Of a stretch of 64,000 bases of DNA, positions 10,244-20,326 are shown piece by piece. Position 1 is the first letter of the stretch, and each line of letters begins with the position of its first letter. Under the pieces are notes generated by a model that saw only the letters and a list, made by a program, of their open reading frames with translations, ran no database searches and was not told where the DNA came from. The stretch is from Craspedostauros australis. Lineage: Eukaryota > Bacillariophyta > Bacillariophyceae > Mastogloiales > Achnanthaceae. The stretch lies in the NCBI GenBank assembly GCA_026770025.1, contig JAMXDE010000012.1, forward strand, positions 1,364,001 through 1,428,000, written 5' to 3'. Both the position numbers and the translations under genes were made by a program.

Positions 10244-11865
10244 GGTTGGCAGGTGATTGGCAGAGCTGTGATTGGGATGTGTAGTGCGTGTCGTTGGGTC
10301 TCTTGGTTATGTATGCGAGTGTGTGCGAGAGAGAGAGAGAGAGTTGATGTTGGTACTGCGACCGCTGTTACTGCTGCTGCTGCGATTGAATTTCTGACAA
10401 GGGAGCTGGTTGATCGAAGGAGCCGTTGATCTATCCGTTGCAACTTGGAGCCATGAGAAGGGCATGTTCTCATGTACCGCAACGTCTGCATGCACCGCGA
10501 CATCATCCTCACAAAACGCAACATCCTCATGCACCTCAATCCTCTCCTGCGCCACAGCGGAGTCGCCAATGCACATAGCATCACCCTCAGGCACGCATAC
10601 GCACACAGAGTACATGCCTCCTCTGCGCACGCGGCCGCCATCCGTACGAGTCCCGTCTTTGGGCATCACAGATGCCTGATGGAAGAGCTGAATCGGTCAT
10701 CGACCTTCGAGTTTGGCCAGGGGTTGAGACTTGGGAACCTCGGTGGAGGATTTTGTCGATGTTGGCACGAATTGTCAGTGTGGACGGTCTTGTTGTTGCT
10801 GATGATGGCTGATAGTCAGTGTGGCGGATGTTGGCGATAGGACCGTTGTTGTGGATCTTGTGACAGCTTGCCAAAAATGTGAGCTGCGCGCGTTGGTTTG
10901 ACGGGCAAATTCCATGTGGTACGATTGCTTTTGAGTGAACACACGTCTGAAAAATGGGATTCGACCGTTGGATTTCTGAACGGGTGAATGTACAGACGTA
11001 AGTAATGGCTATTTGTTGAATTGATGCGAATGGATAAAAAGGACACTCTTGATAATGACATTGGGTCCAACCAATCGAAAGCGAGCTGATTGGTTTCGCG
11101 ATTGGGCTTCAGCTCGGAAGCAAGAAAAGTACTTGGGCGTGTTTGTTGTTTTCGGAACGGCTTCAAGGAAAGGCCCAGGAAGATGTCTTTTTCTTTCGGA
11201 CATTCTTCCACGTGATAATTCAACAAATGCCTCTTATGGAGTTCTTTGACAGGGCGCTACCAGTCATAATTGGCCGTCAAGCACGAGTTAAGCCATGCGA
11301 CACGATTCGGATGTGCCCTTGCTTTTCTGAACTGATGCACGAAACGACGAAATTACTCCTTGCTCAGCGCATGCTGGTGAAGCAGGCAAAGCGGAAGAAG
11401 CGATTCGTGATACGATCGTGGCAACAGGTTGCGTGTTGTTGTGTTGGACGCGCCTGCAAATTATCGTCCCGTCCCGTCGCGGACGTGGTCGTGGTGTTGC
11501 GAGCCACGAACAGAAATTCAAGTAAAGGAGTGATGAGGCTCCTCGAGAATCCATTTGACGAAACAAACATCATGGTTTTCATTTCTTTCTTGCTGTGTGA
11601 AGCCATTGCGACAGGCACACATAATCGCACGCGCAAAGCAGAGAAGCTGGAGCCGTTGCGCACGAGATCATACTCGATCGACAACTGGTACGGGATTGAG
11701 AAAGCATCGACCAAGATCTAGACGCTGCATCCGTGATCATAAACATACCTACTCGAATAATTGATCGAGGAGTATACTATAATAGGCAACAGCCAAACCG
11801 AGAATTGGCGCCATCTTCATTGCTGTCCTCCTCTGCGACACGAGACGGCTCCATAGTCATACACG
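10244..11865. other. Intergenic, divergent promoter region
   Basis: 1.6 kb lie between the divergent PSxxPS/KxxK gene (-) and the coiled-coil gene (+), so both promoters should be here. A (GA)n tract lies at 10328-10342. The longest frame is 192 codons at 11143-11721 (+). It is basic with several Cys and hydrophobic runs but has no recognisable domain, and I do not call it. Confidence 0.5.
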
Positions 11866-14229
11866 ATGAGAGGCCTCACGAAGATGTTCCGCGAAGGATC
11901 GCATCGCAGCCTGGACCGCGACTTTGACCTGAGCAAGGACAACACGTACGAGCTGCCAGATGACAAGAAGGTGGAACGGCGATCGCGCAGCCGCAGCCGC
12001 GCCAGATCGCTCGTCAACATGGTGCGGTCGAGGAGCATCGGACGGCTGCGACCGAAGAAGCAGAAGCGACAGCCCAAGTCGCACATGAGCTTCGTGGAGA
12101 CGAGCAGCAACACCCTCATGACAGCGACGATGCACTCCTGCAACTCCTACGCCAATGATTCGACCGAAGTTGCTCACGCGAAGCCACGAACGAGATCGCA
12201 ACGAACGCTGCGGACGGAGGTGGGCAAAGGTGGCGACCATGGCGAGGCTGCCAACAGGGACAAGGTGAAGGAGAGCCTTTCGAATTTCATCACCAACTCT
12301 GCTGCTTCGTCCTCCTCTCCTGCCAAGAAGTCCGGAACGAAGATCAAGAAGCTGGGCAGCACCAAGTCCGTGTGCACGCTTGGCTCGAAGAGCATCTGCA
12401 CGACCAACACAAGGGCGAAGAAGAGCAAGAAGAAGAAATCATCCAAGACCGCCAGGGACGCAAAGAAGAAGTCCTCCAGAAGCAAGAAATCGTCCGGACG
12501 TTCTGTGGATGACGATGCCTCCGTCGTCTCCGCCACTCGATCTCTCGACGCTCTCTCCTTGGGCGGTTCCAGAAGCATGGCCACCTCCAAGAGCAAGAAG
12601 AAGTCCAGGAAGATGCGGGGCAGAAGGCCGACGCAGGAGCTCGATCAGCTCGAAGTTCCCTCCTCACTTCATGTTCAAACCACAGGATCAGCGTCACCGT
12701 ACTACAGCACCGGCCTCAATGACGACCACAATGACGACCTGAACAACGGCGTCAACAACGACCACAATGACAATGACAGCGGCACCGACGATGACACCCT
12801 CTACGCCTTCAACGACGACGACATCAGCGACGTCCTGTCGGTCAAGACCAGCAAAAGCGAAGCCAGACGGAAGCGTCGCAAAGATCGCCGCAACCGCAAG
12901 GATCGCTCTGCGGCCAAGTCCCCAAAGCGAGACAGCAAGAAGCGACGCAAGGCACGCGCCAAACGCCGTCGCAGCAAGATCGGGGCCAGCGAGCATTCCA
13001 ATCCATCGCTCGGCACCTCCGTGGACTTGCTTTCCACGGACGATGACGACGACGACGATGAGTACGACGTCGAGATCAGCGACAACGAGCACAACGACAT
13101 CCCGAAGACCGTCATCGACAACCGGACCAACCGCTCCGTCCATTCCTGCCTCGACGACCTTTCGTGCGACGACTTCAGCCTGGCCGTGCAAGAAGCCAAG
13201 GAAGAGCTCAAGGCGGAAGACAAGGCCACGTCGGCGCGTGAGCAATGCCTTTCGTTGTGGGAGAAGGACCTCGCAACGCGCGAGACGCAGATCAAGGCGA
13301 AGGAAGATGCGTGGCAAAGCCGGCTGGATGAGCTCAACATCTACTTTGACGATCTGCGCGCCACGCGATCCACCATGACGCACGGCGGCGACTCCTACGT
13401 CGATCAGCGCGAGAAGAACGTGCAGCAGATCGAAAAGGTCCTGTGCGAGGAGAAGCGCCATCTGCAACAGCAGCGCGGCGATTTCGTCAAGGAGAAGGAA
13501 CGGTACGATATGCTGCTGCAGAAGGAGCAGATGAAGAATGAAACCTTCACGCTGCAAGTCACGCAGTTGGAACAGGAAGTTTTCACATTGCAAGATCAAG
13601 TCAACGATGCCAACGATCAGCTGCAGCAGGCCAAGCGGAACGATGCTGCCTCCGGCGCTGTCGCGAGCAGCGGCCTTGGCGGACCCGCCGCCTCCCGCCT
13701 CTTCCTCAAGGGAGAGATGGCGTGCGCCAGCCAAGAGATCGTGCAAAAGGATAGCCTCATCCAAGAGCAGAAGGACGAAATCGCAAGCCTCAAGGCCTAC
13801 ATCCAAAAGATCGAAAAGGGCGGCGCCATCCCCGAAATGCAGCAGGAGATGGAGGCCATGCGAGAAGAGTCCAAGCTCATCAAGTCCGAGCTGGTGAACC
13901 AATGCGATTCCCTGTCGCATCAACTGGCGCAAAAGGAAGAGCGCATCGAATGCATGGACCGCGAACTGCGCCGGTACCGTCCAAGACGTCGTAGCATGCC
14001 ATTTTCGTCGACACCACCAGACGATGGCAACAACGACAACACCACCGATGGCAACAACGATGTTGCTGGCGAGAACGACGGCAATGCAGCGATCAACGTC
14101 AACGCAGACATGATCAGCAAGCGCCGGCACAACAGGAACGACGAAATGTCCTTGGACCGCAGCGGACATTCCATCGGCAGCCGGTTTGGTGGATTCTTCT
14201 CCCATCTCACCAGCAAGGTGGAATCGTAG
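11866..14229 (+). CDS. Large basic, disordered and coiled-coil protein of unknown function
   Basis: 787 residues in one exon. The N-terminus (MRGLTKMFREGSHRS) leads into an Arg/Ser-rich segment and then long Lys/Ser-rich disorder (KKSKKKKSSK-type runs, about residues 130-260). An Asn/Asp-rich stretch and a second Lys/Arg-rich block end in a run of Asp (about 385-400). From about 440 to 700 the sequence is heptad-rich coiled coil (Glu/Lys/Gln/Leu). The C-terminal 85 residues are Asn/Asp-rich. There is no signal peptide or TM segment. The layout suits a cytoskeletal or nuclear scaffold but no family is recognised. The start is supported by an open frame beginning close after an in-frame stop region and by resemblance to the N-terminus of the coiled-coil protein at 43504-46119. 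Confidence 0.8.
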   Translation: MRGLTKMFREGSHRSLDRDFDLSKDNTYELPDDKKVERRSRSRSRARSLVNMVRSRSIGRLRPKKQKRQPKSHMSFVETSSNTLMTATMHSCNSYANDSTEVAHAKPRTRSQRTLRTEVGKGGDHGEAANRDKVKESLSNFITNSAASSSSPAKKSGTKIKKLGSTKSVCTLGSKSICTTNTRAKKSKKKKSSKTARDAKKKSSRSKKSSGRSVDDDASVVSATRSLDALSLGGSRSMATSKSKKKSRKMRGRRPTQELDQLEVPSSLHVQTTGSASPYYSTGLNDDHNDDLNNGVNNDHNDNDSGTDDDTLYAFNDDDISDVLSVKTSKSEARRKRRKDRRNRKDRSAAKSPKRDSKKRRKARAKRRRSKIGASEHSNPSLGTSVDLLSTDDDDDDDEYDVEISDNEHNDIPKTVIDNRTNRSVHSCLDDLSCDDFSLAVQEAKEELKAEDKATSAREQCLSLWEKDLATRETQIKAKEDAWQSRLDELNIYFDDLRATRSTMTHGGDSYVDQREKNVQQIEKVLCEEKRHLQQQRGDFVKEKERYDMLLQKEQMKNETFTLQVTQLEQEVFTLQDQVNDANDQLQQAKRNDAASGAVASSGLGGPAASRLFLKGEMACASQEIVQKDSLIQEQKDEIASLKAYIQKIEKGGAIPEMQQEMEAMREESKLIKSELVNQCDSLSHQLAQKEERIECMDRELRRYRPRRRSMPFSSTPPDDGNNDNTTDGNNDVAGENDGNAAINVNADMISKRRHNRNDEMSLDRSGHSIGSRFGGFFSHLTSKVES

Positions 14230-14861
14230 TCTGAAGGACGCAGTCCGACGGTGCGCTCGGTATCAACTTGGTCCATGGTACTCCACCATGCGAGTACCGC
14301 GACCCACAAGATAACACTCCAATCAACCAACCACCGAGCTCGTGACCGGTGCTTTGGTGAATTCATCACCAAACAGAAACACATTCAGCGAGCACACACT
14401 CCATTCATCCATAATGATGCGCAAACACGTTTGTGTGCATTGTAACTTTAATCGTACAATACGACTATGCAAGACATGATACATCATATAAAAGCACTCT
14501 CCTAATGATTACTCAACTTCAGTCTGTAATGCTCGTTCCCAGCGTAGCACCGATGCTTACGTACCCGCAATTGTGTGCTTGTACTCGTATGCGCGCTCAT
14601 GGCGATTTTGGAAAGATCGCGAATGAGAGCCTGATGTGGAAAGAGAGAGACAGAGATGCACCTTCGTTGGATTGCAAATCGTGACATGCTTAGGTACGCG
14701 TACCGTTCTTGCGCGGCTTGGCCCGAACAGAACTTCTGATAGAGTATAGTATGGTACGTGCATGGTGGTGTATAACTGTTCTATTTTGTATGTTGGAGGA
14801 TGCACATTGGATGCATTGAACGTAAAGTAGCGCAATCGGGATGGAATGAAAATTGCCACAA
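14230..14861. other. Convergent intergenic region
   Basis: 630 bp between the 3' ends of the coiled-coil gene (+) and the LRR-less membrane protein gene (-). A small inverted repeat, GGTACTC/GAGTACC, lies near 14277-14298, about 50 bp after the coiled-coil gene stop, and could be a 3' UTR hairpin. Nothing else is visible. Confidence 0.4.
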
Positions 14862-17478
14862 TCATGGCACTATCTTGTCAATGTATCCAAGCATCACAAC
14901 AGGCGTTGTTGGGTTGATGGATTGCAAGATCTCTTGTGGCTGTCCCTCCATCAACACTTGCTTGACTTCTGCGAAGTAATGGTTGATGAATGCGAGGTTC
15001 TTGGTTGTCATCATTTCCACCGCAGCGACGACTTCTTCGCAACGGTCCGTTCTTAACGTGGCGTTGACGAACATCTCCTCGGAGCAATCTGTTGTTTGAG
15101 ATCACACACACAATTATGGTACAGAGACGTAATGCGCATGTGCGAATGGCACGAATGTGTGAGTGCATGTGATCCGATGAGAACAAATGTGCTGTTGTGG
15201 GATGGGACACGTGATACTTACCAACCTTGGTCACAGACTCCACGATCGTGGGAAGCTTCACGTCGACATCCGATGACCACAATGCGCGGTGGTTGGGACC
15301 CGGAGCAGTTTCGTTCATGGTGCGCATCGCCACTGTATCCATCATGCTGATGAGATCAGGGACGTATGCAGCCGGCGGGATGGACTGCACGAGCGCGTCC
15401 TTCACGATGATTCCGTACATGTACCTCATGACGTAACTCGGCATTTCGGATCCTCCTTGGTTCGTGAGATCTCCTCCGACAGTTTGTGTTGAGTTGTTGT
15501 TGCGATTTGACGTGATGGTTGTATTCTCAAGACTGTCATCAGCGCTGGCATCACCATCATCGTTCTTGAAGACAAAGAACACGATACCGCCCACCAGTAC
15601 TGCGACGACAAAGAGACAGACGCACACCATGAGGATGGACATCTTGCGACTTGGCTGCGATGTCATCACTTCACCTTCGTGCTTTGGTTGCGTGTTGGAC
15701 TGTTGCTCGAGATCATCGTCATCGTCATCGCCTTTGCTGCTGTTGTTGTGATCTTGGCACTGCTGATCCACGTGGATCGCCTCATCGCCCTGGTCCATAA
15801 CGGTGCCCACGGCTGCTTCGGCAAAGATGCTCTTGCACACTTCTTCGGATATCCTCACGGCTTCTTGCTGAAACTCGGCTCGCAACCGGCGTTCCACCCC
15901 CTTGAGCTGATCGTTGGATTCGTCCACGACGCTCGCTGTCGCGACGGCTTTGCATTCCGAGGAGCTGGGCATGCAACGGTCGGCGCGAGTTCCCGTTTGG
16001 ATGTTGATGCTGTCCGGTGGCTCGTCATCCACATCTGGCAGGTGATGCCGTCGGCGGGACTGCGTCGTGCCGCTGGATGTGGTAGAATGCAAGGTGCGGG
16101 ATGATGGCGCGTTGGCAAGTAGCAGGCTCCTTGAGCTGCGCGTGCTTCTGGGTGGTTTCAGGTCGCTGTCGTGCGGGTAATTGTGTTCCGGTGTCGGTAT
16201 CGCCGTTGTTTTTGGTTCGGTGTCCGGCTGAGTCGTCTTGAAAGAGGGCTCCTTGACAACATCCTTGAATCGAATCGCCTCTTCACTATTAGGATGGGGC
16301 ACGCAAGAGAAAGCTCCGACAAAGATCCCGCCCGATGTATGCGGAAACTGAGAATCTTTCTCCATATTTGCGTAGTGCGCACTGGTGCGGAACCCATCGA
16401 TCGTTTCTTTGCTGTGTTGCTCGTTGCAGGGACGATCGCTGTGATCGTTGCCGGTGGGGTCATGCTCTTCGCTACCATCGCCAACTTCGACACCGATGGC
16501 CACGCCATAATTTGCGTGTTGCCCGTCCGGTGCACAGCGAGCATCCATCTCATCTTCGAGGCTGCTGACGCGGGTGCTGTATTGCTGCTGATGGAACTGC
16601 AGTGAGCGGTGATGGCTGCTGTCGGTGAATTCGGTGCCTAGATCCATGTCCTCCAACGACCGCTGCTCCAGGCACGATCTCGTGTTGGAAGTTCGCTGCG
16701 TCTTGTCGTCGTCATCGTCGTGGACGAAGATAATCGATTCCTCGCTCATTTCGCCGGATCGGCGGCACTCTTCCGAATGGAACGAGCGGTCTGGGCTGGA
16801 GTGCGCGACGTTGGTGGTGTCGATCGTTAGTTTGTTCGTCGGTGTGGTATCCTTCCTGGTCTGTTGCAGGGAATGGATGCTGCCCATGAAAGTGGCGCCT
16901 GTGGAAGTGGTATGGGCGCTCTTGCTCAAGTTGCGGTTGCTTGCAGCCGTGGCGCGAATCGGTGAAGCAGCCAGTTGTGGCTTGATGGTCGTTGGTGGGA
17001 GCGGGGCTTTGGTGGCGACGTAGGCAGCTTGCTGCGTTGACAGCTCGTACTTTTGCTGCATCAATCCCAGGCCCATGCTGATCGAATGAGGTCCTGATGA
17101 CATGTGTGGGAGAGGCCATTGATGAGCATTGCATCCGTTGTCCGCAGTCTGATGTCTGTCAAAGCTGGGTTCTTTTGCTGGATCATCATCATCATCACAA
17201 TCATCATCACAATCATCGTCGATACTGTTTGGTGATGGCAACGACTGGGGAGACACCATGGTGCTCCTCGGGCTGCCGCTGCTCCCACCCTCGACTGCGC
17301 TGTCCGCTGAGAAGGGCTGATGGTTGCTCGCGTAGTGCAGCATGTCGGGATCGATGGATTGGTTGTGAGCGGCGGCGTCTGGCGTATCCCCGTCTTGCAC
17401 GATGTCGCTAGTCATGTGGACGGGAGCAGAGAGAGATCTCGCGGGGCCCAAGTCGGGCTGTGGGGCCGACTGTTCCAT
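14862..17478 (-). CDS. Single-pass membrane protein, LRR-less paralogue of the LRR protein at 27159-35068 (2 exons)
   Basis: Exon 1 is 17478-15222 and exon 2 is 15088-14862, with a GTAAGT donor and an AACAG acceptor. The phase-1 join gives 827 residues. Residues 1-520 are disordered, Ser/Thr/His/Asp-rich and presumably cytosolic. At about 525-560 is an amphipathic motif (RLRAEFQQEAVRISEEV, then AEAAVG) also present in the large LRR gene (RLRQEFQEETRRITQQV, then AEAAVG). A TM helix follows at about 611-634 after a basic flank (SRKMS). The outer part has NxT sites, then, right after the intron, a CSEE/TDRCEE segment matching the LRR gene's exon 2 (CPYQ/NDRCES). It then ends after about 75 residues, before any LRR or the WxG-type cap. 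Reading through the intron gives a different, basic tail; the spliced form is supported by homology. Function unknown, possibly a modulator or decoy of the LRR protein (inference). Confidence 0.85.
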
Positions 17479-18902
17479 GTTCTAACGTTGTCGTTGTTCC
17501 GCTGAAGCCCCGGGTCGTGTTGATGCAGATACTCCCGCTAACCAAGGACAGGGAAGGCTTCGCAATGCGCCTCTGCTCGACGACCTTCACGCTCGTGTCG
17601 GTTCGCAGGATCAACAAGCGCGCCGCGCTGTGTCATTCGACGAGATCGTTGCCGCTCTCTTTGACTTCGCGATTCGTTGGCTCCGTCTTTCTCGATTGCT
17701 GTTGGTCGCACCAAGTGGCGTCGACTCCTCTTCAATTCCTCACAAAGACACAAACACACTCGTTTCTGGTCCTTTCTGACGATCGATCTCGTTCCCTCTT
17801 CCTCGGAGTCGAAGACATCCAATACTGCTCCACTTCCAACAAGACCGAGTGATGGATCAAATGCGATACCGCGAATTGAGGTTGATGCCGTCGATGATTC
17901 CTCTCAAGTGATGATGGCAGCACACGACCATGTTCTTCCTTCCCACCAATCCTCGTACGCGCTGCTGCTGTTAGTTCACGGTTTGGACTCGTAATCGTTG
18001 TCGTGGTTGGAGTTTTCGCGCTTTGTTGTTTTGTCGGAAGACGCGAAAACTCCATCCAGGCCTAAATCCACGTTCTGTTGCCAAACAGTCGTGCATAACA
18101 ATTATCGTCGGCCAATCACCGACACGACCCGAAACAATCGCGAAATAGGCGAAAAGACACCCGGACTTAGAGTGCGTGACTCAACCCAAACCCAGTGGTG
18201 CCTGTAGCCACCGTCGTTCATACCACCCAAAGAAGCACGGCCACCAAGTCCGACATTGAGAACGACTCCGATGACGCTTCATCAGCCTATCTTCATGCAA
18301 TCTAGATACAGACGAGAATGTGCAGCACGTGCGCAGTCGCATCATGGTCGCACGACCACGCAACCTGTCCAAAAGTCTTTTTCTCGAAGGTTTCTGAGCA
18401 CATCTTGGTGTTGGCTTCGGAACGCCACAGCGTCGTCACGGAGCAGCATGCATAGTCGACCAAGAGGATCGCAAATATACAAAGCCCCGTACAAATGAAA
18501 CTAAGGCCTTACAGCAAAATCGGGCTCCACTAAGCATCTTATGTTTTTCTTTATTTTCAGGGTATGTGAGTGATTGGGTTGAAAGCCTCGGATGTTGCAG
18601 GCACTCCGCGACGGATCGCAGGTCCCGCCACTCAGGTGGACCCTATTGACAAAAACTCACAAGACGAGGAACAACGCAATCTAACGAACTCAAAAAGGCC
18701 CTATTATATTAGAGATAGCCAGGCCATATTCATCACCTCATAACTTTATAACTATGGCCTTTAATCACGTTCTAACACTTGGGCTCTGTGACCAATGTGC
18801 TAAATTATACCTGATTACGTTTTAGTCCCTACAGCAGCCCACTTTTTCAGGATCCTGTAGTGACCGTACTGTCATGCTATTGGCATAACCAAGCATATGA
18901 CG
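17479..18902. other. Upstream region of the LRR-less membrane gene, partly AT-rich
   Basis: 1.4 kb. The proximal half carries E2F-like motifs, listed separately. From about 18480 the composition turns AT-rich, with no gene-like frames, marking the start of a repeat-rich block that runs into the MITE-like element and the retrotransposon. Confidence 0.4.
18008..18155. promoter_or_regulatory. Cluster of E2F-like sites, two in a perfect inverted repeat
   Basis: TGGAGTTTTCGCG at 18008-18020 is repeated in exact inverse at 18042-18054 with a 21-bp spacer. Each arm carries TTTTCGCG, an E2F/DP-type core. Two more cores in reverse orientation, CGCGAAAT (18139-18146) and GGCGAAAA (18148-18155), lie just beyond. 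The cluster is about 530-680 bp upstream of the ATG at 17478. The motif match is visible; binding by E2F is inference. Confidence 0.35.
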
Positions 18903-19227
18903 CTAATCTCCATAGTCTCCATAGTCGGGAAAGAAAATAAGAAGATTTGCAAAGCCTACATTTTAAGTTTTATGGACCATCGAATACTTGGAGTCGTCTG
19001 GGTCGAATACGTGTGGCCAGGCGTGATGTATTTCGCGAGAAGTTCTTTGGTGTTGTTGGCGAATGGAGGAATGTGCTCATCCTGTCAGCATTTCACGTTT
19101 TTCCTTCCACGATTTCTCGTGCAACAGTGGTCCAAAAATGAGCACTCTGACGGGTCCATAAAACTTAAAATGCAGACTTTGAGAATCTGGATAAGTTGTC
19201 TCCCACTATGGAGACGATGAGGATTAG
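18903..19227. mobile_element. MITE-like element with about 75-bp imperfect terminal inverted repeats
   Basis: Left arm 18903-18978 and right arm 19153-19227 are reverse complements. They share CTAATC at the tips, an 11-bp exact GTCTCCATAGT block and a 20-bp exact inner block (CATTTTAAGTTTTATGGACC). The mismatches lie between these blocks. The interior is about 174 bp and has no coding capacity. No clear target-site duplication is visible, so the exact ends and the family are open. It lies 14 bp from the copia 3' LTR. Confidence 0.6.
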
Positions 19228-19235
19228 TATTCTAT

Positions 19236-19241
19236 TGTATC
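19236..19241. repeat. Target-site duplication, left copy (TGTATC)
   Basis: TGTATC directly precedes the LTR starting TGTTGG at 19242. The same six bases follow the other LTR at 26857-26862. Copia elements usually give 5 bp, so the sixth matching base may be chance. Confidence 0.75.
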
Positions 19242-19988
19242 TGTTGGAAATCCGGGGTTATAGTTAGTACTAAGATCTAATCTGCTGTTAGAAACTGTAC
19301 CGTTTTAGAACTGTGTGCACAATCTCACTTTCTCTTCTGATTTCGTTTTCTTGACAGGCATCTGTCGCGGTAACGACGCGGGGCATCCTGTTGTCTCTTA
19401 GGTGCTTCCCTCTTCATTCATCATGCTCTGTTCTTGCTTCCTTGTCTCTGCATCGTCGTAGCTGTCTACGCTTGCATGGTAGGGATCTGCAGTCTTGAGC
19501 ACTTGTCTATCTCATGTTTCCGTTGTTGATTCTCATGACGCCGTCGTCTCATGATCGATGTCACCTTTGGTGATGTTCCAAACCTGCGGATGTTCTGATC
19601 CTTTCTGATGTTCCAAACCTGCGGATGTTCTTGTCCGCAGGAGAGGCATGTGCTGACCTCTGAAGAAGGTGCGTCACTTGCCCATGGACATGCTGTTCTG
19701 ATCGACGTCGTCGTCTGGATGGTTGCCATGGTTGGCGTGGTATCGGGACCTCCTGATCCGCCGTGGGTGTCTTCCTTACATTACCAGAGGACAGGCTATC
19801 CTCCTCGCGGTTATACAGGTATCAATCGCGTCCGTATGCTTAGTCATAGTCATAATGACATGGTATACAAAGGTGTGACAAATAGTCTCTGAACATGTGA
19901 TGAATAATATTCAAAGCTGTGACGAACAATTTTGGGAGGTGCGGCAATTACGGATATTCCGACAAAGTCGTACCCTCAATTCCTAACA
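19242..19988 (-). repeat. 3' LTR of the copia element
   Basis: 747 bp, TG...CA ends. It contains a 26-bp unit (TGATGTTCCAAACCTGCGGA and 6 more bases) twice, at 19571-19596 and 19606-19631, a 35-bp period. It differs from the other LTR at about four positions. Confidence 0.95.
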
Positions 19989-19998
19989 CCCTTCCATT
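19989..19998 (-). other. Polypurine tract of the copia element
   Basis: AATGGAAGGG on the minus strand directly precedes the 3' LTR start (TGTTAGG). This is the expected place for plus-strand priming. Confidence 0.6.
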
Positions 19999-20062
19999 GT
20001 CGCATCGACAACATAACATCCATCATCACCGTCGTTCTCTCTCACCTTTCGCCTTACTCCCA

Positions 20063-20326
20063 TTAATCCATTGCAGACCGCAGTTGGATGAAGTGATTCT
20101 TGTGGTTGTCGTAGATCTCCTTTTTGGTGTTCTTTGTGAAGCCGTCTGCGATGTTGTCTTCCGATCGCACGAATTTGGTTATGGCTTCTCCATTTTTGAC
20201 GAGTTCACGTATGAAGTGATGTCGGATGTCGATGTGCCTTGTTCTTGCGGATGTCGATGGATTTGAGGCGATGAAGATCGCTCCGATGTTGTCGACCATA
20301 ACGTCCGCGGGTTTGTGCATCTTTAA
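20063..20326 (-). pseudogene. Distal RNase H part of the copia pol, cut off by an in-frame stop
   Basis: After the TGA at 20329-20327 the same frame continues for 87 codons to a normal stop. It encodes the copia RNase H end (VDNIGAIF, then RTRHIDIRHHFIRE, then NIADGFTK). The TGA falls inside the conserved run MRDI-stop-LKMHKPADV, so it is a nonsense change within RNase H and not a natural terminus. No frameshift is involved. Confidence 0.85.

Noticed and set aside
12694-14205. 503-codon minus frame antisense to the coiled-coil gene
   Set aside because: Leu/Val-rich mirror of Glu/Lys/Gln codons, no gene-like start context.
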